From: Vibrio astriarenae
Lineage (GTDB): Bacteria; Pseudomonadota; Gammaproteobacteria; Enterobacterales; Vibrionaceae
DNA: 64,000 nucleotides
Direction of reading: 5' to 3'
Assembly: GCF_010587385.1 (NCBI RefSeq)
Contig: NZ_CP047476.1
Span: 620,001 to 684,000, forward strand
The stretch's first letter is position 1. Every line of letters starts with the position of its first letter. Below, one piece after another: positions 1-8,923 of this stretch. A program made the translations under genes and the position numbers. The notes beneath the pieces are model-generated. The model was not told the origin of the DNA. It did not search any database and was given only the letters and a program-made list of their open reading frames with translations.

Positions 1-1589
1 GCCACGAGCTTGATGCGCTTCTAATTATCCATAGTCCCTCCGCCGCCTGTGACAGCGAATTAGCCGCACAAGCGGTAATCGGGCTTATCCAACAAAACAA
101 GAACAAACTGCGCCGCCTCAATATATTCACAAACTGGACCGGAGAATTAACAGCGAAACCAGCTCGTGATCTTTTCACTCAAGCCAAGATCCCAACCTAC
201 CGAACTCCCGAAAGTGCCGTAACTGCATTCATGCATTTGGTGGAATACCGTCGAAATCAGAAACAACTGATGCAGACACCTACGTCTATCGAAATGCGCA
301 GTGACGTCTCATTGCAGCAAGCACGTCAGTGGTTTGCTAACAAACTAAAAGACAATCAACGGGTCTCTTTGGACAGTTACCACTTGGGTGATATTTTCGC
401 TTTTTATAACCTAGATATGTTAGATACATGGTTAGCGTCGGATGCCAGTGAGGCCACACATATTGCCGAAACCATTGGCTATCCTGTCGCCGTTAAGCTT
501 CATTCGGATGACATTCCCCACAAGTCAGATGTTCAAGGAATCATGCTATCTCTGCGCACTGCTGAAGAGGTTTTTAGCGCAACCAATGCCATTTTAGACC
601 GTGTAAAACTCACCTTTCCCTCCGCTCGTATAGATGGCGTTTTGGTACAAGCTATGGCCGATTCAGCTGGAGCAGAAGAGATACGTGTAAAAATACACAG
701 TGACTCGGTGTTTGGGCCTGTACTCCTAATGGGACAAGGGGGCTCAGAATGGGATCCCGCGACAGATTCAGTGTGTGCGTTGCCACCATTAAATAGCGCG
801 TTGGCTAGATACTTTATCATTCGTGCGATAAAAGCGGGCGTCGTTAAATTGCAAAAGCGCCCAATACCTTTCGATATTGATGCGTTTGCAAACTTTCTTG
901 CGACACTGTCACAGATGGTCGTTGACAACCCTGAACTTGAAGAACTGGACATCCATCCAGTAATGGTAAAAGGACGCCAAATTACAATCGTTGATGCAGA
1001 TTTAGTGATTAAGCAAACCAATCTGAAATCAGCTCAAAGGCTCGCCATCGCTCCCTATCCAAGCCAACTTGAACAAATCGCCACGACTAAGGATGGCCGT
1101 GAAATATTAATCCGCCCAATTAGGCCGGAAGATGAGCCCAAACACGCAGATTTTATCCACCAAGTCTCCAAAGAAGATCTTTATAAACGCTTCTTTACTG
1201 ATGTCGGTGAGTTTAACCATGAAGCGCTGGCCGCTTTTACGCAAATCGACTATGACCGTGAGATGGCATTTGTTGCTCAAGAAAACACCGGTGACATCAT
1301 TGGCGTTGCACGCGCGATGATCACGCCAGATAACAGTGATGCCGAGTTTGCTGTGTTGATTCGGTCGGATCAAAAAGGTATGGGGCTGGGTAAGCAGCTA
1401 ATGATGAAAGTCATCGACTATTGCCGCAAACGGAAAACATCACAAATCAGTGGTATGACGATGCCCTCCAATCAGGGCATGCTCAATCTAGCGCGAGGGC
1501 TGGGTTTCAAGACAGCGATTGACTTTGAAGATGGTACCGCTGATATGGTATTAAAGCTGTCGGCTCTTAATTATACAGCAGATTCATAA
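1..1589 (+). CDS. Pat-type acyl-CoA ligase (NDP-forming)/GNAT acetyltransferase, 5' truncated
   Basis: The reading frame is open from the first bases of the window, so only the C-terminal part, about 529 residues, is present. The visible part runs from a succinyl-CoA-synthetase-like segment through an ATP-grasp-like region into a C-terminal GNAT domain of about 160 residues. The acetyl-CoA loop is seen as QKGMGLG. Full-length members of this family (Pat/PatZ/YfiQ) have roughly 880-900 residues and acetylate lysines of central enzymes such as acetyl-CoA synthetase. The ATG at 231 is an internal methionine, because coding continues upstream without a stop. An inverted repeat follows the stop codon and separates it from the convergent LysR gene. 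Family assignment is strong; the protein target is inferred from family knowledge only. Confidence 0.88.
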   Translation, partial: HELDALLIIHSPSAACDSELAAQAVIGLIQQNKNKLRRLNIFTNWTGELTAKPARDLFTQAKIPTYRTPESAVTAFMHLVEYRRNQKQLMQTPTSIEMRSDVSLQQARQWFANKLKDNQRVSLDSYHLGDIFAFYNLDMLDTWLASDASEATHIAETIGYPVAVKLHSDDIPHKSDVQGIMLSLRTAEEVFSATNAILDRVKLTFPSARIDGVLVQAMADSAGAEEIRVKIHSDSVFGPVLLMGQGGSEWDPATDSVCALPPLNSALARYFIIRAIKAGVVKLQKRPIPFDIDAFANFLATLSQMVVDNPELEELDIHPVMVKGRQITIVDADLVIKQTNLKSAQRLAIAPYPSQLEQIATTKDGREILIRPIRPEDEPKHADFIHQVSKEDLYKRFFTDVGEFNHEALAAFTQIDYDREMAFVAQENTGDIIGVARAMITPDNSDAEFAVLIRSDQKGMGLGKQLMMKVIDYCRKRKTSQISGMTMPSNQGMLNLARGLGFKTAIDFEDGTADMVLKLSALNYTADS

Positions 1590-1592
1590 ATT

Positions 1593-1620
1593 TAGGGCTT
1601 CACTTGAGCTAGAAGCCCTA
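1593..1620. terminator. Inverted repeat between convergent genes, likely terminator
   Basis: Perfect 9-bp arms TAGGGCTTC and GAAGCCCTA enclose a 10-nt loop. They lie between the stop codons of the acetyltransferase and LysR genes. There is no strong T-run on either side, so termination is inferred mainly from position. Confidence 0.5.
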
Positions 1621-2505
1621 GCGCAGCAGCCAGTGTTTCGTAAGATATTTGATGACCCAAGACTTAGCTTTGCCCATTTGATTTCGCTTCCATGCCATAA
1701 CAATATCGAGTGGTTGAGAAGCTGCGCCATCAATATAAGACAGCACACCGTCTTCAACCAGTTGTATTGCGATGTGCTCTGGAAGCGTACCAATGCCCAA
1801 ACCAGCCTTCAGCGCCTCAACCTTCCCGGCGAAATTAGTCACGGTTAAACGAGACTGCTTATCCAATACGTTAATGCTCATCGTCGGTTGTTCTCTCGCA
1901 GTATCTGATATCGCTATCACACGATGTTTCTGACGGGTCTCTTCGTTAAAGTCAGCATTACGCTTATGTATTGAGTGTTCAGGTGCGGCGACCCAAATCA
2001 TCGACAGCTGCCCTATCTTTTCAATTTTTAGATCCTGAGACATTGAATCAATTTGCGGACAGATCAAAATATCGCTGCGATCATCATTCAAAGACTCCCA
2101 ACAACCTGCCAAAATCTCTTCTTGCAGTTTGATCCGTGTTTGGCTCTCTTTCTCCAGAGCTGAAACCATAGGGAAGAAGGTGGATAAAGGGATGATCCCA
2201 TCAAAGGCGATGGTTAAGTCTAACTCCCACCCATTGGCGATGATGTTCGCCTCTTCGACCATGCTACCCGCCAGTTCTAGCATTAATCTGCCTCGCTCAA
2301 GGATCAGCTTACCCGCCTGAGTAAAAGCCGCCTTGTGACCAGAGCGATCAAATATATTGATATCAAGATCTTGCTCTAGCTTTTGGATCTGATAGCTCAA
2401 AGAAGAAGGAGCACGATCAAGTTCATTGGCTGCTGCAGCAAAGCTACCTCGGCGGTCAATCGCATCTAAAATCGTTAACGCTTCTAAAGTAATCGGGCTG
2501 CTCAA
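1618..2505 (-). CDS. LysR-family transcriptional regulator
   Basis: The 295-residue protein has the usual LysR length. Its N-terminal winged helix-turn-helix spans about residues 5-65 and shows the typical 'RRGSFAAAANEL' and 'SLSYQIQKLE' segments. A LysR substrate-binding domain follows. The start is a TTG, chosen because an AAGGA ribosome site lies 8 nt upstream and no ATG gives a full HTH. The gene is on the minus strand, 37 bp downstream of the sgrR-like gene's stop. The effector and regulon cannot be read from the sequence. LysR proteins often regulate a divergent neighbour, but here the neighbours are convergent or co-directional, so the target is unknown. Confidence 0.9.
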   Translation of the reverse strand: MSSPITLEALTILDAIDRRGSFAAAANELDRAPSSLSYQIQKLEQDLDINIFDRSGHKAAFTQAGKLILERGRLMLELAGSMVEEANIIANGWELDLTIAFDGIIPLSTFFPMVSALEKESQTRIKLQEEILAGCWESLNDDRSDILICPQIDSMSQDLKIEKIGQLSMIWVAAPEHSIHKRNADFNEETRQKHRVIAISDTAREQPTMSINVLDKQSRLTVTNFAGKVEALKAGLGIGTLPEHIAIQLVEDGVLSYIDGAASQPLDIVMAWKRNQMGKAKSWVIKYLTKHWLLR

Positions 2506-2542
2506 TGATCAATTCCTTTTAAATAATAGTCTGTTGCTAAGT

Positions 2543-4234
2543 TTAGCCGTCAATTTCCGGTCGTACCCACACATTAGAAAAATCAAACCAGCCCAACGCA
2601 TTACACTGGGCGTTTTGCAGAGAACCACATTGCTCTTTGTTCACTCCCAACCAGCAATGGAACAAGGGAACAATCTGGTTCTGCTCCGTCAACACCTTGC
2701 CCAGTTGGTGCGAAGGAAATGAGGTTTCTGCATTTGATCGCCAGTTTGCAATAATGGCTTTGTATTGGGTAAAGTGTTCTTCGCTACTGAGTCTCTCAAT
2801 GTCACCGGAGTCCAGTAGCCATCCAGCCAGAGCATCTTCTCGATGGTTTGCAATGCCCATTGGCTTTATCCATATATCGATATCGTCCACATTGTCTGGT
2901 TCAATATCAAACACGACCAACTCAACCGTTAGACCATCCTCTTTCAGGCGCTGTTCCAGTACTCTTGCGAGATCGGGATAAGTAGGATGCCTGTCATGGT
3001 AAGCCACTGTGATGGTCCTATAACTTGGCGGCGCTATATTTGAATTACAGTTCGTATGGTGTAACCAACCGGGCTTTAGGCCGTGCGCGGGTAAGATACC
3101 TAACTTTGTGACTATGTCCGATGGAAGATCCCTGAAGACGCTGAGTGCATTGAATTTGTTAGAAAAATAGTGGGCCCAAGTGGGATCTTTTGCGACTCCG
3201 CTTCTCTGATTAAGGAGCAAATATATACAGCCAGGATCAAGTTCTACCTGCTCCACACCACTCTTTTTCGGCTGCATCGGGTTCGATACACTTGGATAAA
3301 TCAGTGTAGAGTGTGCTTGATCAATGACCCACACTTCAACAACGTCTACCAAAGCTCGGTAGCCGAAGTAGCTGTCGAATGCATGAAGAACCAGCTTCTG
3401 TTCATCATTTCGAGCCATTTTATACGGCCCTGTACCGACGGGCACAACATCAAAATTATCGCTGCGCTCCTCTTTGGTTGGAAGTATCTTTGCGCAGGTT
3501 TCGGCGAGTAGGAGCGGTAAACGCGCATCTGGCGTCACCATAAAAACGTCTACGACGAGCGGCGATGGAGACTCAACTCGCTCTATTGTTTCAAACAGCG
3601 GGCGCTGCTTTAGATCTTCAAGACTCTCAATAACATGATTAACCGTTAAAACGGTGCCGTTATGAAAACGAACATGAGGCCGCAAGTAAAACCGCCATAC
3701 ACGCTCGTCAATCATTTCCCAAGTATGGGCAAGGTCTGCGGTGAGTTGCTCTTTCTCATCTAACTTGGTTAATCCACTAAATATCTGGTGGGCAATATGC
3801 TGCTCAGAACGCCTCATTGGCATTCGCGGGTTAAGCATAGAAAGCGGTCGATAATACGGTAACCTAATAACCTGTTCGCCTTCGCTATGCTGAACCCCAA
3901 GGTAGCCCTCAATGACTTGGGCCAGTTTGGCAGAATCGTTATTCATCGCGCCCAGTGCGTGCTCGATTTTTCCTTCCTCAAGATAGCGAAGTGCCATATT
4001 TTGGCTAACCTCACTCCGGCTACGCTTGAAATTGAGTTGAGAAAGCTTTCCACGTCCTGGCGCCGGGTGCCACTCTATCCACCCCTCTTCATCCATTTTA
4101 TTGAGAACAATACGTGCGTTACGGCGCGTACAAAACAGTATTTCAGTAATATCTTCAATACGCACCTGCGCGTTCTGCCCATCAAAATGTTCAAATAGGG
4201 TCTCAAACTGTACTCTTAAGCGTGGACTACTCAT
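2543..4234 (-). CDS. sgrR: SgrR-type transcriptional regulator with solute-binding domain
   Basis: The 563-residue protein has an N-terminal DNA-binding domain (about residues 1-110, with the stretch 'CTRRNARIVLNKM') fused to a periplasmic-binding-protein family 5-like domain (about 160-550). This is the SgrR architecture. In enterics SgrR activates the sRNA SgrS and sugar-phosphate stress genes. No signal peptide is present, which fits a cytoplasmic regulator using the binding fold as a sensor. The ATG start is followed at once by 'MSSPRLRVQFE', but the upstream ribosome site is weak. No SgrS-like divergent RNA was recognised; the upstream neighbour is a thioesterase gene on the same strand. 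Whether this Vibrio protein senses sugar-phosphate stress is inference. Confidence 0.85.
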   Translation of the reverse strand: MSSPRLRVQFETLFEHFDGQNAQVRIEDITEILFCTRRNARIVLNKMDEEGWIEWHPAPGRGKLSQLNFKRSRSEVSQNMALRYLEEGKIEHALGAMNNDSAKLAQVIEGYLGVQHSEGEQVIRLPYYRPLSMLNPRMPMRRSEQHIAHQIFSGLTKLDEKEQLTADLAHTWEMIDERVWRFYLRPHVRFHNGTVLTVNHVIESLEDLKQRPLFETIERVESPSPLVVDVFMVTPDARLPLLLAETCAKILPTKEERSDNFDVVPVGTGPYKMARNDEQKLVLHAFDSYFGYRALVDVVEVWVIDQAHSTLIYPSVSNPMQPKKSGVEQVELDPGCIYLLLNQRSGVAKDPTWAHYFSNKFNALSVFRDLPSDIVTKLGILPAHGLKPGWLHHTNCNSNIAPPSYRTITVAYHDRHPTYPDLARVLEQRLKEDGLTVELVVFDIEPDNVDDIDIWIKPMGIANHREDALAGWLLDSGDIERLSSEEHFTQYKAIIANWRSNAETSFPSHQLGKVLTEQNQIVPLFHCWLGVNKEQCGSLQNAQCNALGWFDFSNVWVRPEIDG

Positions 4235-4311
4235 TTTTTATTCTTATTCGCTGTTGTTGTGCACTGTTGTTGCTAACAGTTGCGACGCTAAGTTAAAGGT
4301 GGAATGGAAAA

Positions 4312-4740
4312 TTATCGTTGTTTCACGGCGATCGTTAAACGACTGGTACAAATCAGACGTGATTGCTCGTCTTCGATACGAATATCCCAAACTTGAGTCG
4401 TCTGACCCAAATGAAGTGGGCTTGCCGTACCCGTCACGACACCACTTCGTTTTGCTCGTACATGATTCGCATTGATATCTAAGCCGACACAATAGCTTGG
4501 TGACTCTACACTAAAGTTAGCCGCCACTGAGCCAAGCGTCTCGGCAAGAACCACAGATGCGCCACCATGCAGCATACCAAGCGGCTGATGAGTAATCGTT
4601 GAGACCGGCATCGTGGCACTGATCGTCGTCTCTGTGATCTCGGTATACTGAATTTGAAGATGTTCAATCAGAGTATTGGCTGAGCTTTTATTAAGAACCT
4701 CAATACTGATGGGTCGTTTCCAGATAGATTGAGGCGACAT
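4312..4740 (-). CDS. Hotdog-fold acyl-CoA thioesterase (YdiI/EntH-like)
   Basis: About 142 residues form a single hotdog-fold thioesterase domain close to E. coli YdiI/EntH. The family signature 'HGGASVVLAETLGS' contains the catalytic glutamate, and 'THQPLGMLHGG' precedes it. YdiI-type enzymes hydrolyse aryl- and acyl-CoA esters, including 1,4-dihydroxy-2-naphthoyl-CoA in menaquinone synthesis. I chose the ATG at 4740 because 'IWKRP' directly matches the usual family N-terminus; longer in-frame starts reach to 4791. The gene lies just upstream of sgrR on the same strand and is divergent from the M48 protease gene. The physiological substrate is not evident here. Confidence 0.85.
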   Translation of the reverse strand: MSPQSIWKRPISIEVLNKSSANTLIEHLQIQYTEITETTISATMPVSTITHQPLGMLHGGASVVLAETLGSVAANFSVESPSYCVGLDINANHVRAKRSGVVTGTASPLHLGQTTQVWDIRIEDEQSRLICTSRLTIAVKQR

Positions 4741-4856
4741 TTTTTCTTCTAAGGGTCTGATGGGCATAGAACTTGTCCATTGATTCGGCATTAGCCATAA
4801 TATTAAAATAAGTTAATAAAATATATACCTGATTGACCTCAATATGGAGATTGATA

Positions 4857-5654
4857 ATGTCAAACTGGAGTCGTCTTTCTGTTGTAGCGTCTGCTCTAAT
4901 TGTCGCCGCCTGTAGCTCGTCACCGACTGGGCGCAACCAACTCATTCTTTTTTCCGATTCTGATATGAGTTCATTAGGGGCGCAGTCTTTTGAGCAGATG
5001 AAGCAGGAACAGCCAATCAGCACCGATAAAGCCCTGAACGCCTACGTTCAATGTGTATCCAATGCCGTTACCGCGCATGTTCCACCGCAAGCGGGGTTCG
5101 ATGAGTGGGAAGTGGTTGTATTTGACAGTGAACAAGTCAACGCCTTTGCACTACCTGGTGGTAAAATTGGTGTTTATACCGGGTTGCTCAATGTCGCTGT
5201 CGACCAAGACCAACTGGCGACCGTCATCGGTCACGAGATTGCTCACGTACTGGCGGACCACAGTAATGAGCGTTTATCACAAGCACAGCTGGCCAACGTT
5301 GGGATGCAAATCACTGATATCGCACTGGCATCATCTGGCGCGGCTGAATATCGCTCAGCCACCATGGCTGCTTTAGGTTTAGGGGTGCAGTACGGTGTCA
5401 TTCTCCCTTATGGGCGAACTCAAGAGTCAGAAGCCGATATCATCGGATTAGATCTCATGGCCCAAGCAGGCTTCAATCCAAATGCTAGCGTTGCTCTGTG
5501 GATGAACATGGCTGCGGCGTCAAAAGGAGCACAACCGCCAGAAATGCTCTCCACCCACCCATCTCACGACACTCGAATCTCGGATTTGCAAGATCAAATT
5601 CCGCGAGTGCCAAAGGCTCAATCAGGTAAGCCTAATTGTAAAGCTCCCAGCTAA
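4857..5654 (+). CDS. M48 family metalloprotease, lipoprotein
   Basis: A 265-residue secreted zinc protease. The first 20 residues form a lipoprotein signal ending in a VAAC lipobox, so the mature protein should be lipid-anchored in the envelope. The zinc site HEIAH sits near residues 126-130, and the third ligand is in 'ESEADIIGLDLM'. These mark peptidase family M48, subgroup LoiP/YcaL, which takes part in envelope protein quality control. The ATG at 4857 was chosen because GGAG lies 7 nt upstream and it begins a clean signal peptide; an upstream ATG at 4833 lacks a ribosome site. The following 168 bp hold a long inverted repeat and the phnA promoter. Confidence 0.9.
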   Translation: MSNWSRLSVVASALIVAACSSSPTGRNQLILFSDSDMSSLGAQSFEQMKQEQPISTDKALNAYVQCVSNAVTAHVPPQAGFDEWEVVVFDSEQVNAFALPGGKIGVYTGLLNVAVDQDQLATVIGHEIAHVLADHSNERLSQAQLANVGMQITDIALASSGAAEYRSATMAALGLGVQYGVILPYGRTQESEADIIGLDLMAQAGFNPNASVALWMNMAAASKGAQPPEMLSTHPSHDTRISDLQDQIPRVPKAQSGKPNCKAPS

Positions 5655-5679
5655 ATACATTTGGTTACACCTAGGTTAA

Positions 5680-5719
5680 GACGCTGTAATAAAAAGGGTT
5701 AAACCATGGTTACAGCGTC
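5680..5719. repeat. Long inverted repeat with nested inner arms
   Basis: Perfect 10-bp arms GACGCTGTAA and TTACAGCGTC flank a 20-nt loop that holds a smaller GGTT/AACC pairing. It lies between the protease stop and the phnA start. There is no following T-run, so it could be an operator, a weak terminator or an mRNA end structure. Confidence 0.5.
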
Positions 5720-5783
5720 ACATGCATGGCAATTTCTATGCTAGAAAGTGCGACTTTGTTCAGCAAAATCGTTCAGCTTCAGC

Positions 5784-5789
5784 TATAAT
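5784..5789 (+). promoter_or_regulatory. Candidate -10 box of phnA
   Basis: A perfect TATAAT lies 34 bp upstream of the phnA start codon. No good -35 box is found at 16-18 bp spacing, so an activator or an upstream element may be needed. Confidence 0.4.
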
Positions 5790-5822
5790 TCGTCCCTTAA
5801 TTGAATGTTAGGTAAATTGATT

Positions 5823-6380
5823 ATGTCTACAGAAGCAACTCTACTAGAACGCTGTGATTCAAAATGTGAACTATGTGCAGCGGATACCAAGCTAAACGCT
5901 TACCCTGTCCCACCTGAATCTCTGGTTACAGTAGACTACGCGGCAATGCTGTGTGACAAGTGTCTGGCAGAGATTGAAGACCCACAAGATATCAATCACT
6001 GGCGTTGTCTAAACGACAGCATGTGGAGCCAAGTGCCGCAAGTACAGGTACTTGCATGGCGTCAATTGACTCGCTTAAACAGTGAATCTTGGGCACAAGA
6101 TGCGCTAGACATGATGTATATGGAAGAAGATACGAAGACTTGGGCAATGAAAGGTATGTCTGCAGACGACAAACCTTTTGACTGCAACGGCGTTGAACTG
6201 AAAAAAGGTGACGACGTAACAGTTATTAAAGATCTTCCAGTGAAAGGTACCAACCAAGTAATCAAACAAGGCACTGTTATTCGCGGCATCAGTATCGGCA
6301 GCGACCCTAAACTGGTTTCTGGCAAAGCTAACGGTGGTCAGTCTATGTATGTTATTGCTGAGTTCTGTCGCAAAAAGTAA
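5823..6380 (+). CDS. phnA: PhnA/YjdM family protein
   Basis: A 185-residue soluble protein of the PhnA (YjdM) family. The N-terminal zinc-ribbon-like part has Cys11, CELC (15-18) and CDKC. The C-terminal PhnA domain has the typical 'DDKPFDCNGVELKKGDDV' and 'GTNQVIKQGTVIRGI' segments. Despite the historical name, this family is not part of the C-P lyase machinery and its function is unsettled. The start at 5823 gives the usual N-terminus and has a TAGG-type ribosome site; a second ATG 18 bp upstream is possible. The gene is monocistronic, with its own TATAAT-containing upstream region and an intrinsic terminator after the stop. Confidence 0.88.
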   Translation: MSTEATLLERCDSKCELCAADTKLNAYPVPPESLVTVDYAAMLCDKCLAEIEDPQDINHWRCLNDSMWSQVPQVQVLAWRQLTRLNSESWAQDALDMMYMEEDTKTWAMKGMSADDKPFDCNGVELKKGDDVTVIKDLPVKGTNQVIKQGTVIRGISIGSDPKLVSGKANGGQSMYVIAEFCRKK

Positions 6381-6407
6381 TGCTTTACAGCAACCAAAAG
6401 ATATTCC

Positions 6408-6433
6408 AAAAAAGCGCTTTCTAGCGCTTTTTT
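6408..6433 (+). terminator. Intrinsic terminator of phnA
   Basis: AGCGCT arms around TTCT, preceded by an A-run and followed by TTTTT, 28 bp after the phnA stop codon. Confidence 0.85.
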
Positions 6434-6494
6434 AATGCCCTCGAAAACGAATGTTCTCAAAAACCAGTGCCCTTAAAACACGAATCTGCATGCA

Positions 6495-6523
6495 ATAAAA
6501 AAGCTCGCCGAAGCGAGCTCTTA
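6495..6523 (-). terminator. Intrinsic terminator of the small DUF1127-like gene
   Basis: On the minus strand, AGCTCGC-TTCG-GCGAGCT has a stable tetraloop and is followed by TTTTTT. It lies about 20 bp after the small gene's stop codon. Confidence 0.88.
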
Positions 6524-6541
6524 TCAATTCTTTATGACCTA

Positions 6542-6730
6542 TTAACGATATAGACCTATGTCCTTCTGCATGTGAGCAGACATATCGCTTGAATAGTAAG
6601 TGCGCGGAGTGTTGTCAACAAACAAGATGTCAAGAAGATGCGCGATCAATCCTTTGAAGCTAACCGAGTAGGTTTTTTTGTCCATAGAGGTTGGTACTGC
6701 GATAGTATCGATGTGCATTGCTTGTGCCAT
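6542..6730 (-). CDS. Small protein, DUF1127-like C-terminus
   Basis: A 62-residue basic-to-neutral protein without signal peptide or clear membrane segment. The C-terminal 'MQKDIGLYR' resembles the end of DUF1127/YjiS proteins, whose consensus ends in a DIGLSR-like motif; the rest is not recognised. The ATG at 6730 was chosen because GAGAG lies about 8 nt upstream; a longer frame reaches 6781 without ribosome site. A near-ideal tetraloop terminator follows the gene, and it has about 280 bp of AT-rich non-coding DNA upstream, so it looks like an independently transcribed small gene. DUF1127 members are linked to phosphate or RNA metabolism in some alphaproteobacteria; no function is claimed here. 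Confidence 0.65.
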   Translation of the reverse strand: MAQAMHIDTIAVPTSMDKKTYSVSFKGLIAHLLDILFVDNTPRTYYSSDMSAHMQKDIGLYR

Positions 6731-7015
6731 AACTAATCTCTCTATAAATTCGGTAACTTTGTTAAGACAAATAATAGGCAATTAATTGCTCTTCGAAAAA
6801 TGACAAATATTCCATTTTCGGATTAGTTTTACTTATGTTTTTATATTGTAAACACCACAATCACCATTTAGTCAGCCATTGCGACTAATTATTCATTTAG
6901 CTCAAAAATAGCGCATAAGGTGTTGATAAATTGGTTGAAACAACCATTTTAGTTACAATAATTTAACCAAATCATTTTACTATCTGGTGTGTAGCCCCCT
7001 ATTTTCGATAAGCTG
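6731..7015. other. AT-rich intergenic region
   Basis: No gene is seen. It carries the promoter region of the small minus-strand gene and a short perfect inverted repeat TGGTTG-AAA-CAACCA at 6932-6946, which could be an operator. No other structure was found. Confidence 0.5.
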
Positions 7016-7047
7016 AACTAAAAAGCCCATGAGCATGTCATGGGCTT
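7016..7047 (-). terminator. Intrinsic terminator of the fabH paralogue
   Basis: On the minus strand, AAGCCCATGA and TCATGGGCTT pair around a 5-nt loop and are followed by TTTTT. It lies 35 bp after the FabH-like gene. Confidence 0.88.
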
Positions 7048-7081
7048 CACTGATATAAAAAGAGAGGAGACTAAAAGGAGA

Positions 7082-8167
7082 CTAGCGCTCCTCGTTATAT
7101 GCCTTGCAGTGACTTATTGCTCTTTCAAGTAACTCTAATGCAGATTGATCACAAGTAGGCAGTTCTGCCTCGCTGCTATGTTTAGCCGTGACACGCTCTC
7201 CCCATTTAATAACGCCTGCTCCCCATGTTAAGCCAGCGCCAAAAGCGGCCAATAGTAATGTATTGTTAGGCTGAACTTTACCTTGCTCTACGGCTTCACA
7301 CAAAGCAATTGGGATTGTCGCGGCAGACGTATTTCCGTAATGGTTAATATTTACAAGTGCTTTGTCTTGAGGAATACCAGATAAATCACACAAGGTTTGG
7401 ATGATGCGTATGTTCGCTTGATGCGGTACCACGACATCGATATCCTCTTTTGATAGACCGGATGTTGATAGGACTTCTGCCGTTGCCGCCCCCATGCCTT
7501 TTACTGCACGTTTGAAAATCTCTTTACCAACAAACTCGAAACTCCAATGTCCGTTGTCAGACGCAAATCTATCCATCGACGTACCGAACTTAGGCACCGC
7601 CAAAATATCACGACCTTTTGCATCACAACCGATCTTCGCTTTTTGCAGGCCAACACACTGATCCGTTTTTGATACAACAACTGCACCTGCGCCATCGCCA
7701 AACAGCACTGCTGTATCGCGCTTAGTCCAATCAATAAAGAATGATAAACGCTCGGCACCAATGATCAGTGCATTTTCATAGCTCCCCGCCTGAATCATGC
7801 GAGTCGCTGTTTCTAACCCATAGAGGAAGCCCGTACAAGCCGCATTCAAATCAAATGCGGCGGCTGTCGGAATCGATAGATTCTGTGCGACACGCGAAGC
7901 GGTATTTGGTATCAAAGAGTCTGGCGAACACGTTGCGACGATAATCAGATCAACGTCCGCTGCCTCAATGCCTGCACAGGCCAACGCACGTTGCGCTGCG
8001 ACCGTCGCAAGATCCGATGTGTTAACGTGGCTAATTCGGCGAGATTCAATACCAGTACGAGAACGGATCCATTCGTCTGATGTCTCCATAAAGGTACTTA
8101 AGTCATCATTTGATAAAGTGGCTGGTGGCAAACACTTCCCCCACCCAGTGATCTCTGCATACTGCAT
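7082..8167 (-). CDS. 3-oxoacyl-ACP synthase III (FabH-like)
   Basis: A 361-residue ketoacyl-ACP synthase III with an intact Cys-His-Asn triad: Cys111 in 'NAACTGF', His249 in 'VVPHQAN' and Asn279 in 'HYGNTSAA'. This matches C112/H244/N274 of E. coli FabH. KAS III condenses acetyl-CoA or other acyl-CoA starters with malonyl-ACP. The gene stands alone between a small gene and trxC, not in the fab operon, so it is probably a second FabH with different starter preference or a role in another product. The ATG at 8167 is preferred because AGGAA lies about 10 nt upstream and '[10 protein letters not shown]' matches the family N-terminus; an ATG at 8209 is also in frame. It carries about 30 extra C-terminal residues compared with E. 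coli FabH. Confidence 0.9.
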   Translation of the reverse strand: MQYAEITGWGKCLPPATLSNDDLSTFMETSDEWIRSRTGIESRRISHVNTSDLATVAAQRALACAGIEAADVDLIIVATCSPDSLIPNTASRVAQNLSIPTAAAFDLNAACTGFLYGLETATRMIQAGSYENALIIGAERLSFFIDWTKRDTAVLFGDGAGAVVVSKTDQCVGLQKAKIGCDAKGRDILAVPKFGTSMDRFASDNGHWSFEFVGKEIFKRAVKGMGAATAEVLSTSGLSKEDIDVVVPHQANIRIIQTLCDLSGIPQDKALVNINHYGNTSAATIPIALCEAVEQGKVQPNNTLLLAAFGAGLTWGAGVIKWGERVTAKHSSEAELPTCDQSALELLERAISHCKAYNEER

Positions 8168-8379
8168 AATCCAATAGTTCCTGCTTATTGTTGTAATCGG
8201 TTTTTTCATTGACTTGCCGATTGATTAATTGCCCAAAATCTCTAGGCTATACTTGATGGTCTTTGCGATGAAATTCGCTTGCGACTCAAATAAGTATATA
8301 CACAAGCAAGAATAATTTGCATGACGCAACTACTGTTTTGAATAACAGCGGTGAGTCTAAGCAAGATAAGAGAGAGTCT

Positions 8380-8805
8380 ATGTCTACGTTCAACACCCGA
8401 TGCCCACACTGCAATAGCGTCAATCGCGTTCCACAAGCTAAACTGAATGAAACCGCCCAATGTGGTCGTTGCCAACAGCCGCTGTTAGATGGTCGACCTG
8501 TTGAAGGCACTACAGACAACTTTAATGCACTACTAAACAGTGAAAAAACGGTCGTCGTAGATTTCTGGGCGCCTTGGTGTGGGCCTTGCGTTAATTTCGC
8601 ACCAGTATTTGATCAAGTTGCCAACGAGCAGTCATCTCAAGCTCGATTTATTAAAGTCGATACAGAAGCGCAACAAGCACTTGCCGCCCAATATGGTATT
8701 CGTAGCATCCCAACGATTATGGTGTTCAAAAATGGTGAGCGAGTGAACATAATTAATGGTGCACTGCCGAAAGTACAGTTTGAGCAGTGGCTATCACAAT
8801 CTTAG
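8380..8805 (+). CDS. trxC: Thioredoxin 2
   Basis: A 141-residue cytoplasmic thioredoxin of the TrxC type. An N-terminal zinc-binding module has CPHC (8-11) and CGRC (28-31), followed by a thioredoxin fold with the active site WCGPC (66-70) and the cis-proline segment 'RSIPTIMVF'. TrxC reduces protein disulfides and is part of oxidative-stress defence; zinc release on oxidation is known for the E. coli protein. The ATG at 8380 follows an AGAGAG ribosome site, while an in-frame ATG at 8317 lacks one. A wobble-paired terminator hairpin follows. The gene is divergent from the fabH paralogue. Confidence 0.95.
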   Translation: MSTFNTRCPHCNSVNRVPQAKLNETAQCGRCQQPLLDGRPVEGTTDNFNALLNSEKTVVVDFWAPWCGPCVNFAPVFDQVANEQSSQARFIKVDTEAQQALAAQYGIRSIPTIMVFKNGERVNIINGALPKVQFEQWLSQS

Positions 8806-8827
8806 ATGAACTAGTCAAATTCAATAT

Positions 8828-8856
8828 AAAGCGGTCAATAGCATGGCTGCTTTTTT
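8828..8856 (+). terminator. Intrinsic terminator of trxC
   Basis: AAAGCGGTC pairs with GGCTGCTTT (two G-U wobbles) around an 8-nt loop and runs into TTTTTT. Confidence 0.78.
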
Positions 8857-8923
8857 CGTTCAATGTTGAAAAACGAAGATGCAAATAGGTTGCTTAGAAT
8901 TATGGAAAGAGAAAAAGAGAAAA

